Shown here: positions 54,331 to 62,258 of the stretch, piece by piece
Position numbering within the stretch: the stretch's first letter is position 1
Layout: every line of letters begins with the position of its first letter
Source: Bradyrhizobium sp. AZCC 1693
Lineage (GTDB): Bacteria; Pseudomonadota; Alphaproteobacteria; Rhizobiales; Xanthobacteraceae
Assembly: GCF_036924745.1 (NCBI RefSeq)
Contig: NZ_JAZHSD010000001.1
Span: forward strand, 2,294,001 to 2,358,000
Direction of reading: 5' to 3'
DNA length: 64,000 nt
Made by a program: the position numbers and the translations under genes
Notes under the pieces: model-generated
The model's input: the letters and a program-made list of their open reading frames with translations, nothing else
The model's database searches: none
What the model was told of the DNA's origin: nothing

Positions 54331-54567
54331 ATGCCCTGGTCAACCCCGTTCGATGACCCGATACCGCTTCAAGGCGGAGGCAGGCTCGCGACGCTGCAGC
54401 AAGCCGCCGACTATGTCATGGGATTATCGGAAGAAGCGCAGCACCAGGCGCACTGGCAGGTCGCGGTCGAGAATCTGATCAATGCGGCGGAGACCGGCGG
54501 CGGCTGGCTGATGTTCGCGCGGATCGCTGTCATGCGGGCGCTCAATGCGGACGGGAACGAAGGCTAG
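54331..54567 (+). CDS. Small conserved hypothetical protein
   Basis: A 78-residue soluble protein: a short loop (FDDPIPLQGGGRLATLQQAA) followed by helical text (DYVMGLSEEAQHQAHWQVAVE) and a basic-acidic tail. There is no signal peptide. It may be a small regulatory or toxin-antitoxin-type protein, but nothing confirms this. It lies 36 bases after ku on the same strand and could be co-transcribed. Confidence 0.6.
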   Translation: MPWSTPFDDPIPLQGGGRLATLQQAADYVMGLSEEAQHQAHWQVAVENLINAAETGGGWLMFARIAVMRALNADGNEG

Positions 54568-54648
54568 CCCGCTTCAATCGCCGCCCCGCCCCTGTCGGCG
54601 GTGGCCGGAGCAGCGGCTCCCTGCATGGTGCGGGTCGCTGAACCCCGG

Positions 54649-54813
54649 CTACTTGAGCGAGGAGCTGACGTCGTCGAACTTCGTGCTGAGCGTGCTGCCG
54701 ATGCCGCTGACGGCGGTGACGATCAGGATGCTGAGGCCGCCCGCAATGATGGCATATTCGATGGCGGTAGCACCGCATTCATCGTCGACAAATCGTGCCA
54801 GTAATCGACGCAT
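54649..54813 (-). CDS. Flp-type IVb pilin
   Basis: A 54-residue gene easy to miss by length. It reads MRRLLARFVDDECGATAIEYA, then a hydrophobic segment (IIAGGLSILIVTAVSGIGST) and ends DDVSSSLK. Flp pilins have a basic leader, a G-A-T-A-I-E-Y type prepilin site with Glu at +5, and one membrane helix. GGAG stands seven bases before the ATG at 54813. It lacks adjacent tad/cpa assembly genes, so the secretion machinery is elsewhere or this is an orphan subunit. Confidence 0.8.
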   Translation of the reverse strand: MRRLLARFVDDECGATAIEYAIIAGGLSILIVTAVSGIGSTLSTKFDDVSSSLK

Positions 54814-55031
54814 AGATAAACTCCTGTCGACGCTCCCCGGATTTCTCCCGCGCCATATTCGTTAAACTCTAGACGGGAACGGTTGAAGAGGCCTTGACGG
54901 ACACAATGAACGATCGATTAAGGCGGTCGAAGAAATCCGCGCCTCCGGAATCATACGGTACGGAAAATTTACCATCGATTGCGCACCGCCCGTCCATCGT
55001 CGCCCGATCGGCGTCTTGCGGAGTGAGGCAC

Positions 55032-55202
55032 ATGACAGCGCAGAAGCGTGAAACGGGAGGGAATTACATCGGGCTCCTGCACGAGGAGGCCGAGGAGCAG
55101 CATATCGCCGACATATCGGCGGCCGCGAAGCACCGTCTCATGGATCACATGCTCGGCCTGATGGCCGCGATGTTCAGCCGCCGCAGCGAAGCGAACCTCT
55201 GA
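55032..55202 (+). CDS. Small hypothetical protein
   Basis: A 56-residue protein starting at the ATG at 55032, with GAGG four bases upstream. The sequence (TAQKRETGGNYIGLLHEEAE, then AAAKHRLMDHMLGLMAAMFS) is helical and amphipathic, without a signal peptide. The frame is open back to 54894, but the added residues have no ribosome site. There is no family. It is convergent with the porin gene. Confidence 0.5.
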   Translation: MTAQKRETGGNYIGLLHEEAEEQHIADISAAAKHRLMDHMLGLMAAMFSRRSEANL

Positions 55203-55238
55203 GGTAGTTACCCCCGCCCCGCCGCGGCGTTGAACAGG

Positions 55239-55262
55239 GGACCGGGCCCAACGGCCCGGTCC
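55239..55262 (-). terminator. GC-rich hairpin 3' of the porin gene
   Basis: A perfect 10-bp stem GGACCGGGCC / GGCCCGGTCC with a four-base loop begins 12 bases after the porin stop. No U-tract follows on either strand, so its activity as an intrinsic terminator is uncertain. Confidence 0.5.
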
Positions 55263-55273
55263 GGAAGTCGTGC

Positions 55274-56872
55274 TCAGAAGTTACGCTGAGCGCGGACCTG
55301 AAGCAGGACGGTGTCCTGATCCTTGAACTCGTAGAGCGCGGACGGCTTCGGAGCGGTCGCCGCGAACACCGAGCTACCCGACATCTTCTGATCGAGATGG
55401 AACCACTGGACTTCGCCCGAGAACGTCAGGTTCTTGACCGGGGTCCAGCGGGTAACGACGCCGAGCTGCGAGACGTTGAAGTCGGGGTTACAGGTGTAGT
55501 TGCCCGCAGCGTTGCCGGCCAGTGCCTGACCCGGGTGGCTGAGGGCGAAGGCGGCGCAGTAAGCGCCCTTGGCCGACGTGGTTCCGGCACCGAGCAGATT
55601 GTCGTTGGCACCGCCGTCATACCGGACCGCGGAATAGCTGCCGAACAGGCTGGTCGACCAGTACGGATTCCAGTTGTGATTGAACGCACCGCGGACGCCC
55701 CAGGCCGTCGTCAGGACGATGCCGCCGGTACCGCCTGCGCCGGGCATATAGACGCCATCGGTGGTCGCACCGAAGCCGACGCTCTGGTAGCCGAAGCCGC
55801 TGTCGCCGAACATTGCAAAGCTCGGCGAAGTGCCGCTGGTGGCGATCACGTTCTTGGTCGTGCCCTTGGCATAGGACACGTCGACCTTGATGTCGTCGCC
55901 GGGGCCGGTCGGAATATTCTTGATGTTCAACGCCGCCATCACCGAGCCGCCCCACTTGGTTTCGGGATGACCGCTGATTTCGGAAAGCGCCGTCGGGACG
56001 CCGCCCGCGCCCAGCGTGTTGTACGAAGCGTTGACCTCATGCGCGGCCGCCGAAAGCTGGAACAAGCCCCAGGCCTGATCGACCCGGATGTTGCCGACGA
56101 TGTCGGGCGTATGCACGCCGGCATAGGCGTTCGACCCGGTTCCGTTGACGCTGATCGCCGACGGGATGCCCAGATTGTAGACGGCGGTGCGGTTCCACAC
56201 GGTCGGATCGTCGAGACCGATCGAGGCCGATACGCCGTTACCGAACTGGGCGGTGTACTGGATGTTGTTGACGCCGGTGTCGGTGTTGTTGCCGCCGAGC
56301 AGGCTCGAGTTGATGTTGCCCGGGAAACCGTTCCACGGCGTCGAATAAGCCGAAGAAGACTTGCCGAAGGTGAAGCCGGCGAACTGGATGAAAAGGTATT
56401 CGACCGCAACATAGCCATTGCCGGCGGTGTCAAGCAGCTGCGGGTTGTTGCCGAGGTTCGTGGCCTGGAGATTTGGGTTGCGGCTGCTGCCGCCGAGATT
56501 GGTGAACTGGAAGTCACCCTGGCCGAAGGTGCGAACCACACCGTACTCGGTCGCGGTGCGGGTATCGACCGTCAGCGCCATACGCGAACGGGAAACGAAG
56601 TAGTCACGGTAGCGGTTTTGCTGGCCCAGGTCGCTGTTCCAGGCCGGCGCGCCGTGGGCGCCGCCGTTGAAGGTGGTGTCGACGCGCAGATAGCCGCCGA
56701 TCTTGATGCAGGTGTCGGTGCCCGGGATGTAGAAGAAGCCGGCGCCGTAAAGCGAACAGACCCTCACATATTCGACTGCCTTGGCCTTGACCGGAAGGTC
56801 GGCCGCCTGTGCCCCGCCCAAGGCCATCAAGCCTGCTGCCGAGCTGAGAACGAGTGTTCGCGCCGTAATCAT
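55274..56872 (-). CDS. Outer-membrane porin (Bradyrhizobium type)
   Basis: A 532-residue trimeric porin of the alphaproteobacterial porin_2 type. The signal peptide (residues 1-23, ending AQAAD) is followed by the conserved CSLYGAGFFYIPGTDTCIKI with two Cys, and then a long antiparallel strand pattern. The C terminus is aromatic and ends QVRAQRNF, as required for outer-membrane insertion. AGGAGG precedes the ATG at 56872. It forms general diffusion channels for small solutes. It is divergent from the thiamine-diphosphate enzyme gene. Confidence 0.92.
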   Translation of the reverse strand: MITARTLVLSSAAGLMALGGAQAADLPVKAKAVEYVRVCSLYGAGFFYIPGTDTCIKIGGYLRVDTTFNGGAHGAPAWNSDLGQQNRYRDYFVSRSRMALTVDTRTATEYGVVRTFGQGDFQFTNLGGSSRNPNLQATNLGNNPQLLDTAGNGYVAVEYLFIQFAGFTFGKSSSAYSTPWNGFPGNINSSLLGGNNTDTGVNNIQYTAQFGNGVSASIGLDDPTVWNRTAVYNLGIPSAISVNGTGSNAYAGVHTPDIVGNIRVDQAWGLFQLSAAAHEVNASYNTLGAGGVPTALSEISGHPETKWGGSVMAALNIKNIPTGPGDDIKVDVSYAKGTTKNVIATSGTSPSFAMFGDSGFGYQSVGFGATTDGVYMPGAGGTGGIVLTTAWGVRGAFNHNWNPYWSTSLFGSYSAVRYDGGANDNLLGAGTTSAKGAYCAAFALSHPGQALAGNAAGNYTCNPDFNVSQLGVVTRWTPVKNLTFSGEVQWFHLDQKMSGSSVFAATAPKPSALYEFKDQDTVLLQVRAQRNF

Positions 56873-57225
56873 TTGAGCCTCCTGTCCCGCGATTCATGCA
56901 GTTGCATGTGGAACAAGTAATCCAAAAATCCTTACCGGGAATGACAACAACGTGATGCCGCTTCGGTTGGACCGCCGCTGTGATGTTTTCGCAACGCAGC
57001 AGCACCGAACACGGCTCGCGCGGATATTTTTCACTCAGGCAAGCGGCACTTGCCGCAACAATATTCTCCCCTTGATGACCCTCGATCCCGGCCAAGAATT
57101 ACAAAACGCATATCTGCACTTCCGCGCGCACGCACCGCCCTCGCTTTACCGGGCTGGAAAATCCTGTTCCTACTGTTGCAAAGCAGCCGGACCAAACCGG
57201 CCTGCAATCCGGGGGAGAGACCGTC
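56873..57225. other. Divergent intergenic region, porin / thiamine-diphosphate enzyme
   Basis: This 353-base gap should contain promoters for both divergent genes. A short inverted repeat GGCAAG / CTTGCC occurs near 57039-57055. I see no further gene; a plus-strand frame here has no recognisable content. Confidence 0.5.
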
Positions 57226-58860
57226 ATGAAGCTCGGCGCCGCCATTGCGGAAATCATGAAGCAGGAGGGAATCGAAATCCTCTGCGGCTATCCGGTCAAT
57301 CATCTCATCGAATTTGCCGCCAATGCCGACATCCGCCCGGTGATGGTGCGCCAGGAGCGCGTCGGCGTTCACATGGCGGACGCGATCTCCCGCGTCACCT
57401 CAGGGCAATCGATCGGTGCGTTCTGCATGCAGCATGGGCCCGGTGCCGAGAACGCGATGGGCGGCGTGGCGCAATGTTACGGCGAATCGGTGCCCGTGCT
57501 GGTGCTTCCGATGGGTTATGCGCGCCGGCTCGCCAATATCGACCCGAACTTCAACTCCAGCCAGGCGATGAAGGCGTTCTCGAAATCGTCCGAGCCGATC
57601 AACATCGCTACCGAGGTCTGCAACATCTTCCGGCGCGCCTTCACCAAGTTGAAGAACGGCCGCGGCGGGCCGGTGATCGTCGAAATCCCGGCCGACATGT
57701 GGAACGAGGAAGTGCCGGAACCGCTGAACTACACGCCGGTGCTGCGCACCCGCTACGGCGCGGATCCCATGCATGTGAAGGAAGCGGCGGCCCTCCTCGT
57801 CGCGGCGAAGCGCCCGGTGATCTATGCGGGCCAGGGCGTGCATTACGCCAAAGCCTGGCCGCAGCTCAGGCGGCTGGCCGAGCGCCTCGCCATCCCCGTC
57901 ACGACCAGCCTTGGCGGCAAGTCGTCGTTTCCGGAGACGCATCCGCTGTCGCTGGGCTCGGGCGGCCTCGCCGTGCCGCGCGCGGTGCCGAAATTTCTGG
58001 GCGACGCCGACGTGATCTTCGGCATCGGCTGCTCATTTACCGAGACGTCATTCGGCATCGCCATGCCGAAGGGCAAGACCATCATCCACTCGACGCTCGA
58101 TCCCAACCATCTCAACAAGGATGTCGAGGCCAAAATCGGCCTGGTCGGCGACGCCGGGCTGGTGCTCGACGCGCTACTGGAAGAGATCGGCAAGACCGTC
58201 ACGACGGATCGCGACGCGGCGGCGGTCGCCGCCGAGATCGCGGCCTCGCACAAGGAATGGCTGGCGAAATGGATGCCGAAGCTGACACATAACGAGGCGC
58301 CGCTGAACCCCTATCGCGTATTGTGGGATCTTCAGCGCACCGTCGACATCCACAACACCATCATCACCCACGATGCCGGCAGTCCGCGCGATCAACTCTC
58401 CCCGTTCTGGAAATCCGTCGAGCCGCTCTCCTATATCGGCTGGGGCAAGACCACCCAGCTCGGCTACGGCCTTGGGCTGGCGATGGGGGCCAAGCTGGCG
58501 AAGCCCGACAAGCTCTGCATCAACGTCTGGGGCGATGCCGCGATCGGCTTCACCGGCATGGATTTCGAGACCGCGGTGCGCGAGCGCATCCCGATCATGT
58601 CGATCCTTCTGAACAATTTTTCCATGGCGATCGAATTGAAGGTGATGCCGATCTCGACCGAGAAATACCGCTCCACCGACATTTCCGGCGACTATGCCGC
58701 GATGGCGCGCGCGTTCGGCGGCTATGGCGAGCGGGTGACAAAGCCGGAAGACATCGTCTCCGCCATCCGGCGCGGCATCCAGAAAACCAAGGAAGGCGTT
58801 CCGGTGCTCTTGGAATTCATCACCAGCAAGGAGACCGAGGTTTCGAGGCCGGGGACCTGA
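57226..58860 (+). CDS. Thiamine-diphosphate-dependent enzyme (acetolactate synthase-like)
   Basis: A 544-residue thiamine-diphosphate enzyme. The catalytic Glu44 is in VRQERVGVHM. The central domain reads KRPVIYAGQGVHYAKAWPQL. The diphosphate/metal site is the GDAAIGFTGMDFETAVRERI region with a following NNF. The overall order (PYR, central, PP) matches acetolactate synthase, oxalyl-CoA decarboxylase and related decarboxylases, but the substrate is not set. GGGGGAGA precedes the ATG at 57226. The glutamine-amidotransferase gene follows after 33 bases on the same strand, so they are likely co-transcribed. Confidence 0.88.
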   Translation: MKLGAAIAEIMKQEGIEILCGYPVNHLIEFAANADIRPVMVRQERVGVHMADAISRVTSGQSIGAFCMQHGPGAENAMGGVAQCYGESVPVLVLPMGYARRLANIDPNFNSSQAMKAFSKSSEPINIATEVCNIFRRAFTKLKNGRGGPVIVEIPADMWNEEVPEPLNYTPVLRTRYGADPMHVKEAAALLVAAKRPVIYAGQGVHYAKAWPQLRRLAERLAIPVTTSLGGKSSFPETHPLSLGSGGLAVPRAVPKFLGDADVIFGIGCSFTETSFGIAMPKGKTIIHSTLDPNHLNKDVEAKIGLVGDAGLVLDALLEEIGKTVTTDRDAAAVAAEIAASHKEWLAKWMPKLTHNEAPLNPYRVLWDLQRTVDIHNTIITHDAGSPRDQLSPFWKSVEPLSYIGWGKTTQLGYGLGLAMGAKLAKPDKLCINVWGDAAIGFTGMDFETAVRERIPIMSILLNNFSMAIELKVMPISTEKYRSTDISGDYAAMARAFGGYGERVTKPEDIVSAIRRGIQKTKEGVPVLLEFITSKETEVSRPGT

Positions 58861-58893
58861 GGAGCGGCGCAACCGATTATCGGATAGTCACTG

Positions 58894-59607
58894 ATGCCGC
58901 GCATTACGATCCTGGAGACCGGACTGGTCAGCCCGAAAAACCGAGATATCCACGGATCGTATCCGCAGATGTTCGAGCATCTGATCGGCGCCGCCGACGC
59001 CAGCGTCACCTTCGATACTGTCAGCATTCCCGCCGGCGAGCCGCTGCCGGATGTCGAAGGACTGGAGGCGATCCTTATCACCGGCTCCGCGGCCGGCGTC
59101 TACGACGCCTTCGACTGGATCGCGCCGCTCGAGGCATTCGTGCGCACAGCTCACGACAAGAAGGTGCCGATGGTCGGCGTCTGCTTCGGCCATCAATTGA
59201 TCGCGCAGGCGCTGGGCGGCACTGTGCGCAAGTCGGAGAAAGGCTGGGGCATCGGGCGGCACGTCTACGACGTCGCACCGGGCAATGGCCTGATCGAGGG
59301 CACGCGCATCGCGCTCGCCTGCTCGCACCAGGATCAGGTCATCACGCCGCCACCGGGCGCTAGGACGATCCTGTCCTCCGATTTCACGCCGCATGCCGGG
59401 CTGCTGTACGCCGGCGACACCACGCTCTCGGTGCAGCCACACCCGGAATTCTCCGTCGGCTTCGCGCTGGCCTGCTGCGAGGTGGTGCGCAGCAAGGGCG
59501 ATGCGCCCGATAGCGTCGTGATACCGGCGGAAGCCTCGCTTGCCGAGCCGCTGGAGAGCGCCCGGCTCGGCGGTGCGATCACGCGCTTTCTCACCCGCTC
59601 AGCCTAG
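58894..59607 (+). CDS. Class I glutamine amidotransferase-like protein
   Basis: A 237-residue protein of the GATase1 fold. The nucleophile Cys97 is in VGVCFGHQL, and the catalytic His is in SVQPHPEFS, with Glu two residues later. This is the stand-alone type seen in GMP-synthase-like amidotransferases and gamma-glutamyl hydrolases such as PuuD-like proteins. Its place after a thiamine-diphosphate enzyme suggests a shared pathway, but neither substrate is known. Glutaminase or gamma-glutamyl hydrolase activity is family-based inference. Confidence 0.85.
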   Translation: MPRITILETGLVSPKNRDIHGSYPQMFEHLIGAADASVTFDTVSIPAGEPLPDVEGLEAILITGSAAGVYDAFDWIAPLEAFVRTAHDKKVPMVGVCFGHQLIAQALGGTVRKSEKGWGIGRHVYDVAPGNGLIEGTRIALACSHQDQVITPPPGARTILSSDFTPHAGLLYAGDTTLSVQPHPEFSVGFALACCEVVRSKGDAPDSVVIPAEASLAEPLESARLGGAITRFLTRSA

Positions 59608-59709
59608 ACACGCAGACACGCTTCGGCGCTATGCCGGGACGCCCCGAAACAAAAACTCGCAAAACAACCCCATGCAAAGTAGAAGCGGCCCGAGGATGAC
59701 GGTATCCGG

Positions 59710-61284
59710 TTACTCCGCCATCTCCACCGGAGTCGAGGGGCCGGCCAGCGGTCGTTCCTCCATGAGGATGATGCAGAGCGCGGCACAGGCCAGCAGCGCG
59801 GTGGCGGCGCCGAACACATAGTGGAACGCGATGATCATGTCGGCTGCGGGAATCGCGTTCGCGGGGCCGCGGTGTTCGCCGAGCGAGATGCCCGCGCCCA
59901 GTGCCATCAGGAGGATCGCGCTGAAGGCGGCGACCATGAATGACGACATCAGCGAGCGGAAGAAATTCATCGCACCCGTCACAGTGCCGATCTGCGCGCG
60001 CGCCACCGAGTTCTGCAGCGAGACCACGCTGACCGGAAATGTCGTGCCGAGCCCGAGCGCGAACAGCGACAGCACGATCAGCAAGCCCCACAACGGCAGC
60101 GTCGTCACCGTCAGCACCGCGCCGAAAATCGTCGCCGCGGACGTGCCGGCGATGGCGACGCGCTTGTAGTGTTTGGCGCGCGCCATGGTCCGTCCGGCGA
60201 TCGCCGCACCGCAGGTGGAAACCGCGGCGAGCGGGATCAGCGCAAGCCCCGCTTCGCTCGCGGTCAAATGATAGACCACCTCGTAGTACAGCGGCAGGTG
60301 CACGGTAAGTGCGGTGATGGCGCCCAGCGCGCAGCCACCGGCCGCCATCGCGTAAGGCACCACCGTTCCGCCCAGCAGCGGCAGCGGCAGGAACGGCTCG
60401 TCGGCATTGCGCGCGTGCCAGACGAAGGCGAACGCCAGCGCGACAGACGCGCCGATCATCGCCATGATCGCCGGCGACAGCCAGGCATGCCGGTTGCCGC
60501 CCCAGCTCAGCACCAGCATGACGACTACCGCAGACGCCATCAACAGCACGCCGCCGAGCCAGTCGACCTTGCGGCGGCGATGGAACACGGGGATCTTGCC
60601 CATCTTGGGCAGCAACAGAAACAGCGCCCCGACGGCAAGCGGCACATTGATCCAGAAAATCATTGACCAGTGCAGATGCTCGGCGAACACGCCGCCGAGC
60701 ACGGGACCCATCAAGCCTGCGGCCATCCAGACGCCGCTGAAATAGGCCTGATACCTGCCGCGCTCGCGCGGTGAGACCACGTCGGAGATCACGGTCTGCA
60801 CGACCGGCATGATGCCGCCGCCGCCGAGCCCCTGCAGGCCGCGCGCGACGATCAATACCGGCATGTTCGGCGCCACCGCGCAGAGGATCGAGCCGACCGT
60901 GAACAAGACCAGCGAAACCGTAATCATGACGCGGCGGCCGTAAATGTCGCTCAGCGTGCCGAACACCGGCGCGACCGCGGTCGAGGCCAAAAGATAGGCC
61001 GTGATGACCCAGGACAGGTTGCTGACGTCATTGAACTGGCGACCGATGGTCGGCAGCGCCGTCGCCACGATGGTCTGGTCGAGCGCGGCCAGGAACATCG
61101 TCAGCAACAGACTCATCAGGATAGTGCGAACCTCGTCGGGGCTCAGCGGCGCAGGCGGCGCGATCGGCGGCGCATCGCTGACATCGATGACCTCGGTCGT
61201 GATGCGCGAGAGCTCTTTGCCGATGTCGTCAGGCAATGCCGTCTGGTCGGCAGGTTCACGGCCCTGCCGCTGGTGCTTGTTCAT
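59710..61284 (-). CDS. DHA2-family MFS drug exporter (EmrB/QacA type)
   Basis: A 524-residue transporter with about fourteen hydrophobic segments. The loop 2-3 signature reads GTLSDIYGRRVMI and the antiporter motif C region is VLGGVFAEHLHWSMIFWINV. I chose the ATG at 61284; the frame is open upstream to 61398 but without the usual features. The N terminus (about 70 residues) is a polar, Pro-rich extension. It should export hydrophobic drugs or organic cations by proton antiport. No membrane-fusion partner or regulator is adjacent. Confidence 0.9.
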   Translation of the reverse strand: MNKHQRQGREPADQTALPDDIGKELSRITTEVIDVSDAPPIAPPAPLSPDEVRTILMSLLLTMFLAALDQTIVATALPTIGRQFNDVSNLSWVITAYLLASTAVAPVFGTLSDIYGRRVMITVSLVLFTVGSILCAVAPNMPVLIVARGLQGLGGGGIMPVVQTVISDVVSPRERGRYQAYFSGVWMAAGLMGPVLGGVFAEHLHWSMIFWINVPLAVGALFLLLPKMGKIPVFHRRRKVDWLGGVLLMASAVVVMLVLSWGGNRHAWLSPAIMAMIGASVALAFAFVWHARNADEPFLPLPLLGGTVVPYAMAAGGCALGAITALTVHLPLYYEVVYHLTASEAGLALIPLAAVSTCGAAIAGRTMARAKHYKRVAIAGTSAATIFGAVLTVTTLPLWGLLIVLSLFALGLGTTFPVSVVSLQNSVARAQIGTVTGAMNFFRSLMSSFMVAAFSAILLMALGAGISLGEHRGPANAIPAADMIIAFHYVFGAATALLACAALCIILMEERPLAGPSTPVEMAE

Positions 61285-61452
61285 GTCGGACGTAATATTG
61301 TTCTGCGCGGCCAAAGCTGCCGAGATGGAATCGCCATATCCACGGCACTTTAGAGGACCAGCCCCCTTCGCGGCAGCACTGCGGGCGCATGGGTGCATCC
61401 CGCGAGGACGTCTTCGCGTTTCCGTGATTGGTCAGCCCAACAGCTGCAGGGG

Positions 61453-61974
61453 TTACCTTCCGGCTTTCGGCCGCTTCTTCAGCCGCGCCCGGTTCGGCAA
61501 TAGTGCCGGCCATTGCACGATGTGGTCCTCGAGCTCTTCGTCAGGGATTTCGTCCTCGGTGCCCTGCACCCTGCCGCGCACGGAAACTCCGGCTTCATGC
61601 ACGGTGTTGGGGTCACCCGAAATCAGCGGGTGCCACCAGTAGAGATCGCGCCCCTCCGCGACCAGCTTGTAGCCGCAACTCGGCGGCAGCCAGTTCAGGG
61701 TGCGGACGTTCTCGGGCGTCAGGCGGACGCAATCCGGAACCTTGTCGGAACGGTTTTGGTAATCCTTGCAGGCGCATAGGCCGGAATCCAGCAGCTTGCA
61801 GGAAACATGGGTGAAATAGATCTTGCCGGTGTCTTCGTCCTCGAGCTTTTCCAGGCAGCAGCGTGCGCAGCCGTCGCACAGGCTTTCCCATTCGGCGCTG
61901 GACATCTCCTCCAACGTCTTGGTTTTCCAGAAGAATCCCTCCTGGCTGGAAGCTCGCTTGGGCGGTGCGGTCAT
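61453..61974 (-). CDS. YcgN-type cysteine-cluster protein
   Basis: A 173-residue protein with a Cys-rich core: [28 protein letters not shown] and [20 protein letters not shown]. These Cys probably bind a metal, as in the YcgN/YkgJ-type zinc- or iron-binding proteins. The ATG at 61974 begins [20 protein letters not shown], the family N terminus. The frame is open further upstream but without features. The function is unknown in the family. Confidence 0.86.
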   Translation of the reverse strand: MTAPPKRASSQEGFFWKTKTLEEMSSAEWESLCDGCARCCLEKLEDEDTGKIYFTHVSCKLLDSGLCACKDYQNRSDKVPDCVRLTPENVRTLNWLPPSCGYKLVAEGRDLYWWHPLISGDPNTVHEAGVSVRGRVQGTEDEIPDEELEDHIVQWPALLPNRARLKKRPKAGR

Positions 61975-62258
61975 GAGGTCGAATGGTTTCCGGGTCGAAT
62001 TCGGCTGCAGCCCTTCTAGGAGGTCCGGCAACCCGGGCGCAAGCGGGCTGACTACGGGCGGGAAAAAGGGTGGCAACGCGTTAGGGCTGACCACCAAAAT
62101 GGTGAGCGAGAGCATTGGTTTATAGCCCCCGCTCGGATAGAACATTTGTGAGTCCCCAAGCGTCCTAAAAGCGCCTTGGGTTTGCCGCAACATCAAAGCA
62201 TGACGTCTCGACAGCGCCCGGCCGGGTGCGTGAGCGTTTCGAACGACCAAGGGTCCCG

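Noticed and set aside
55397..56920. A 507-codon frame opposite the porin
   Set aside because: Antisense to a complete porin; the Val/Gly/Arg/Asp-rich text is an artefact of codon bias.
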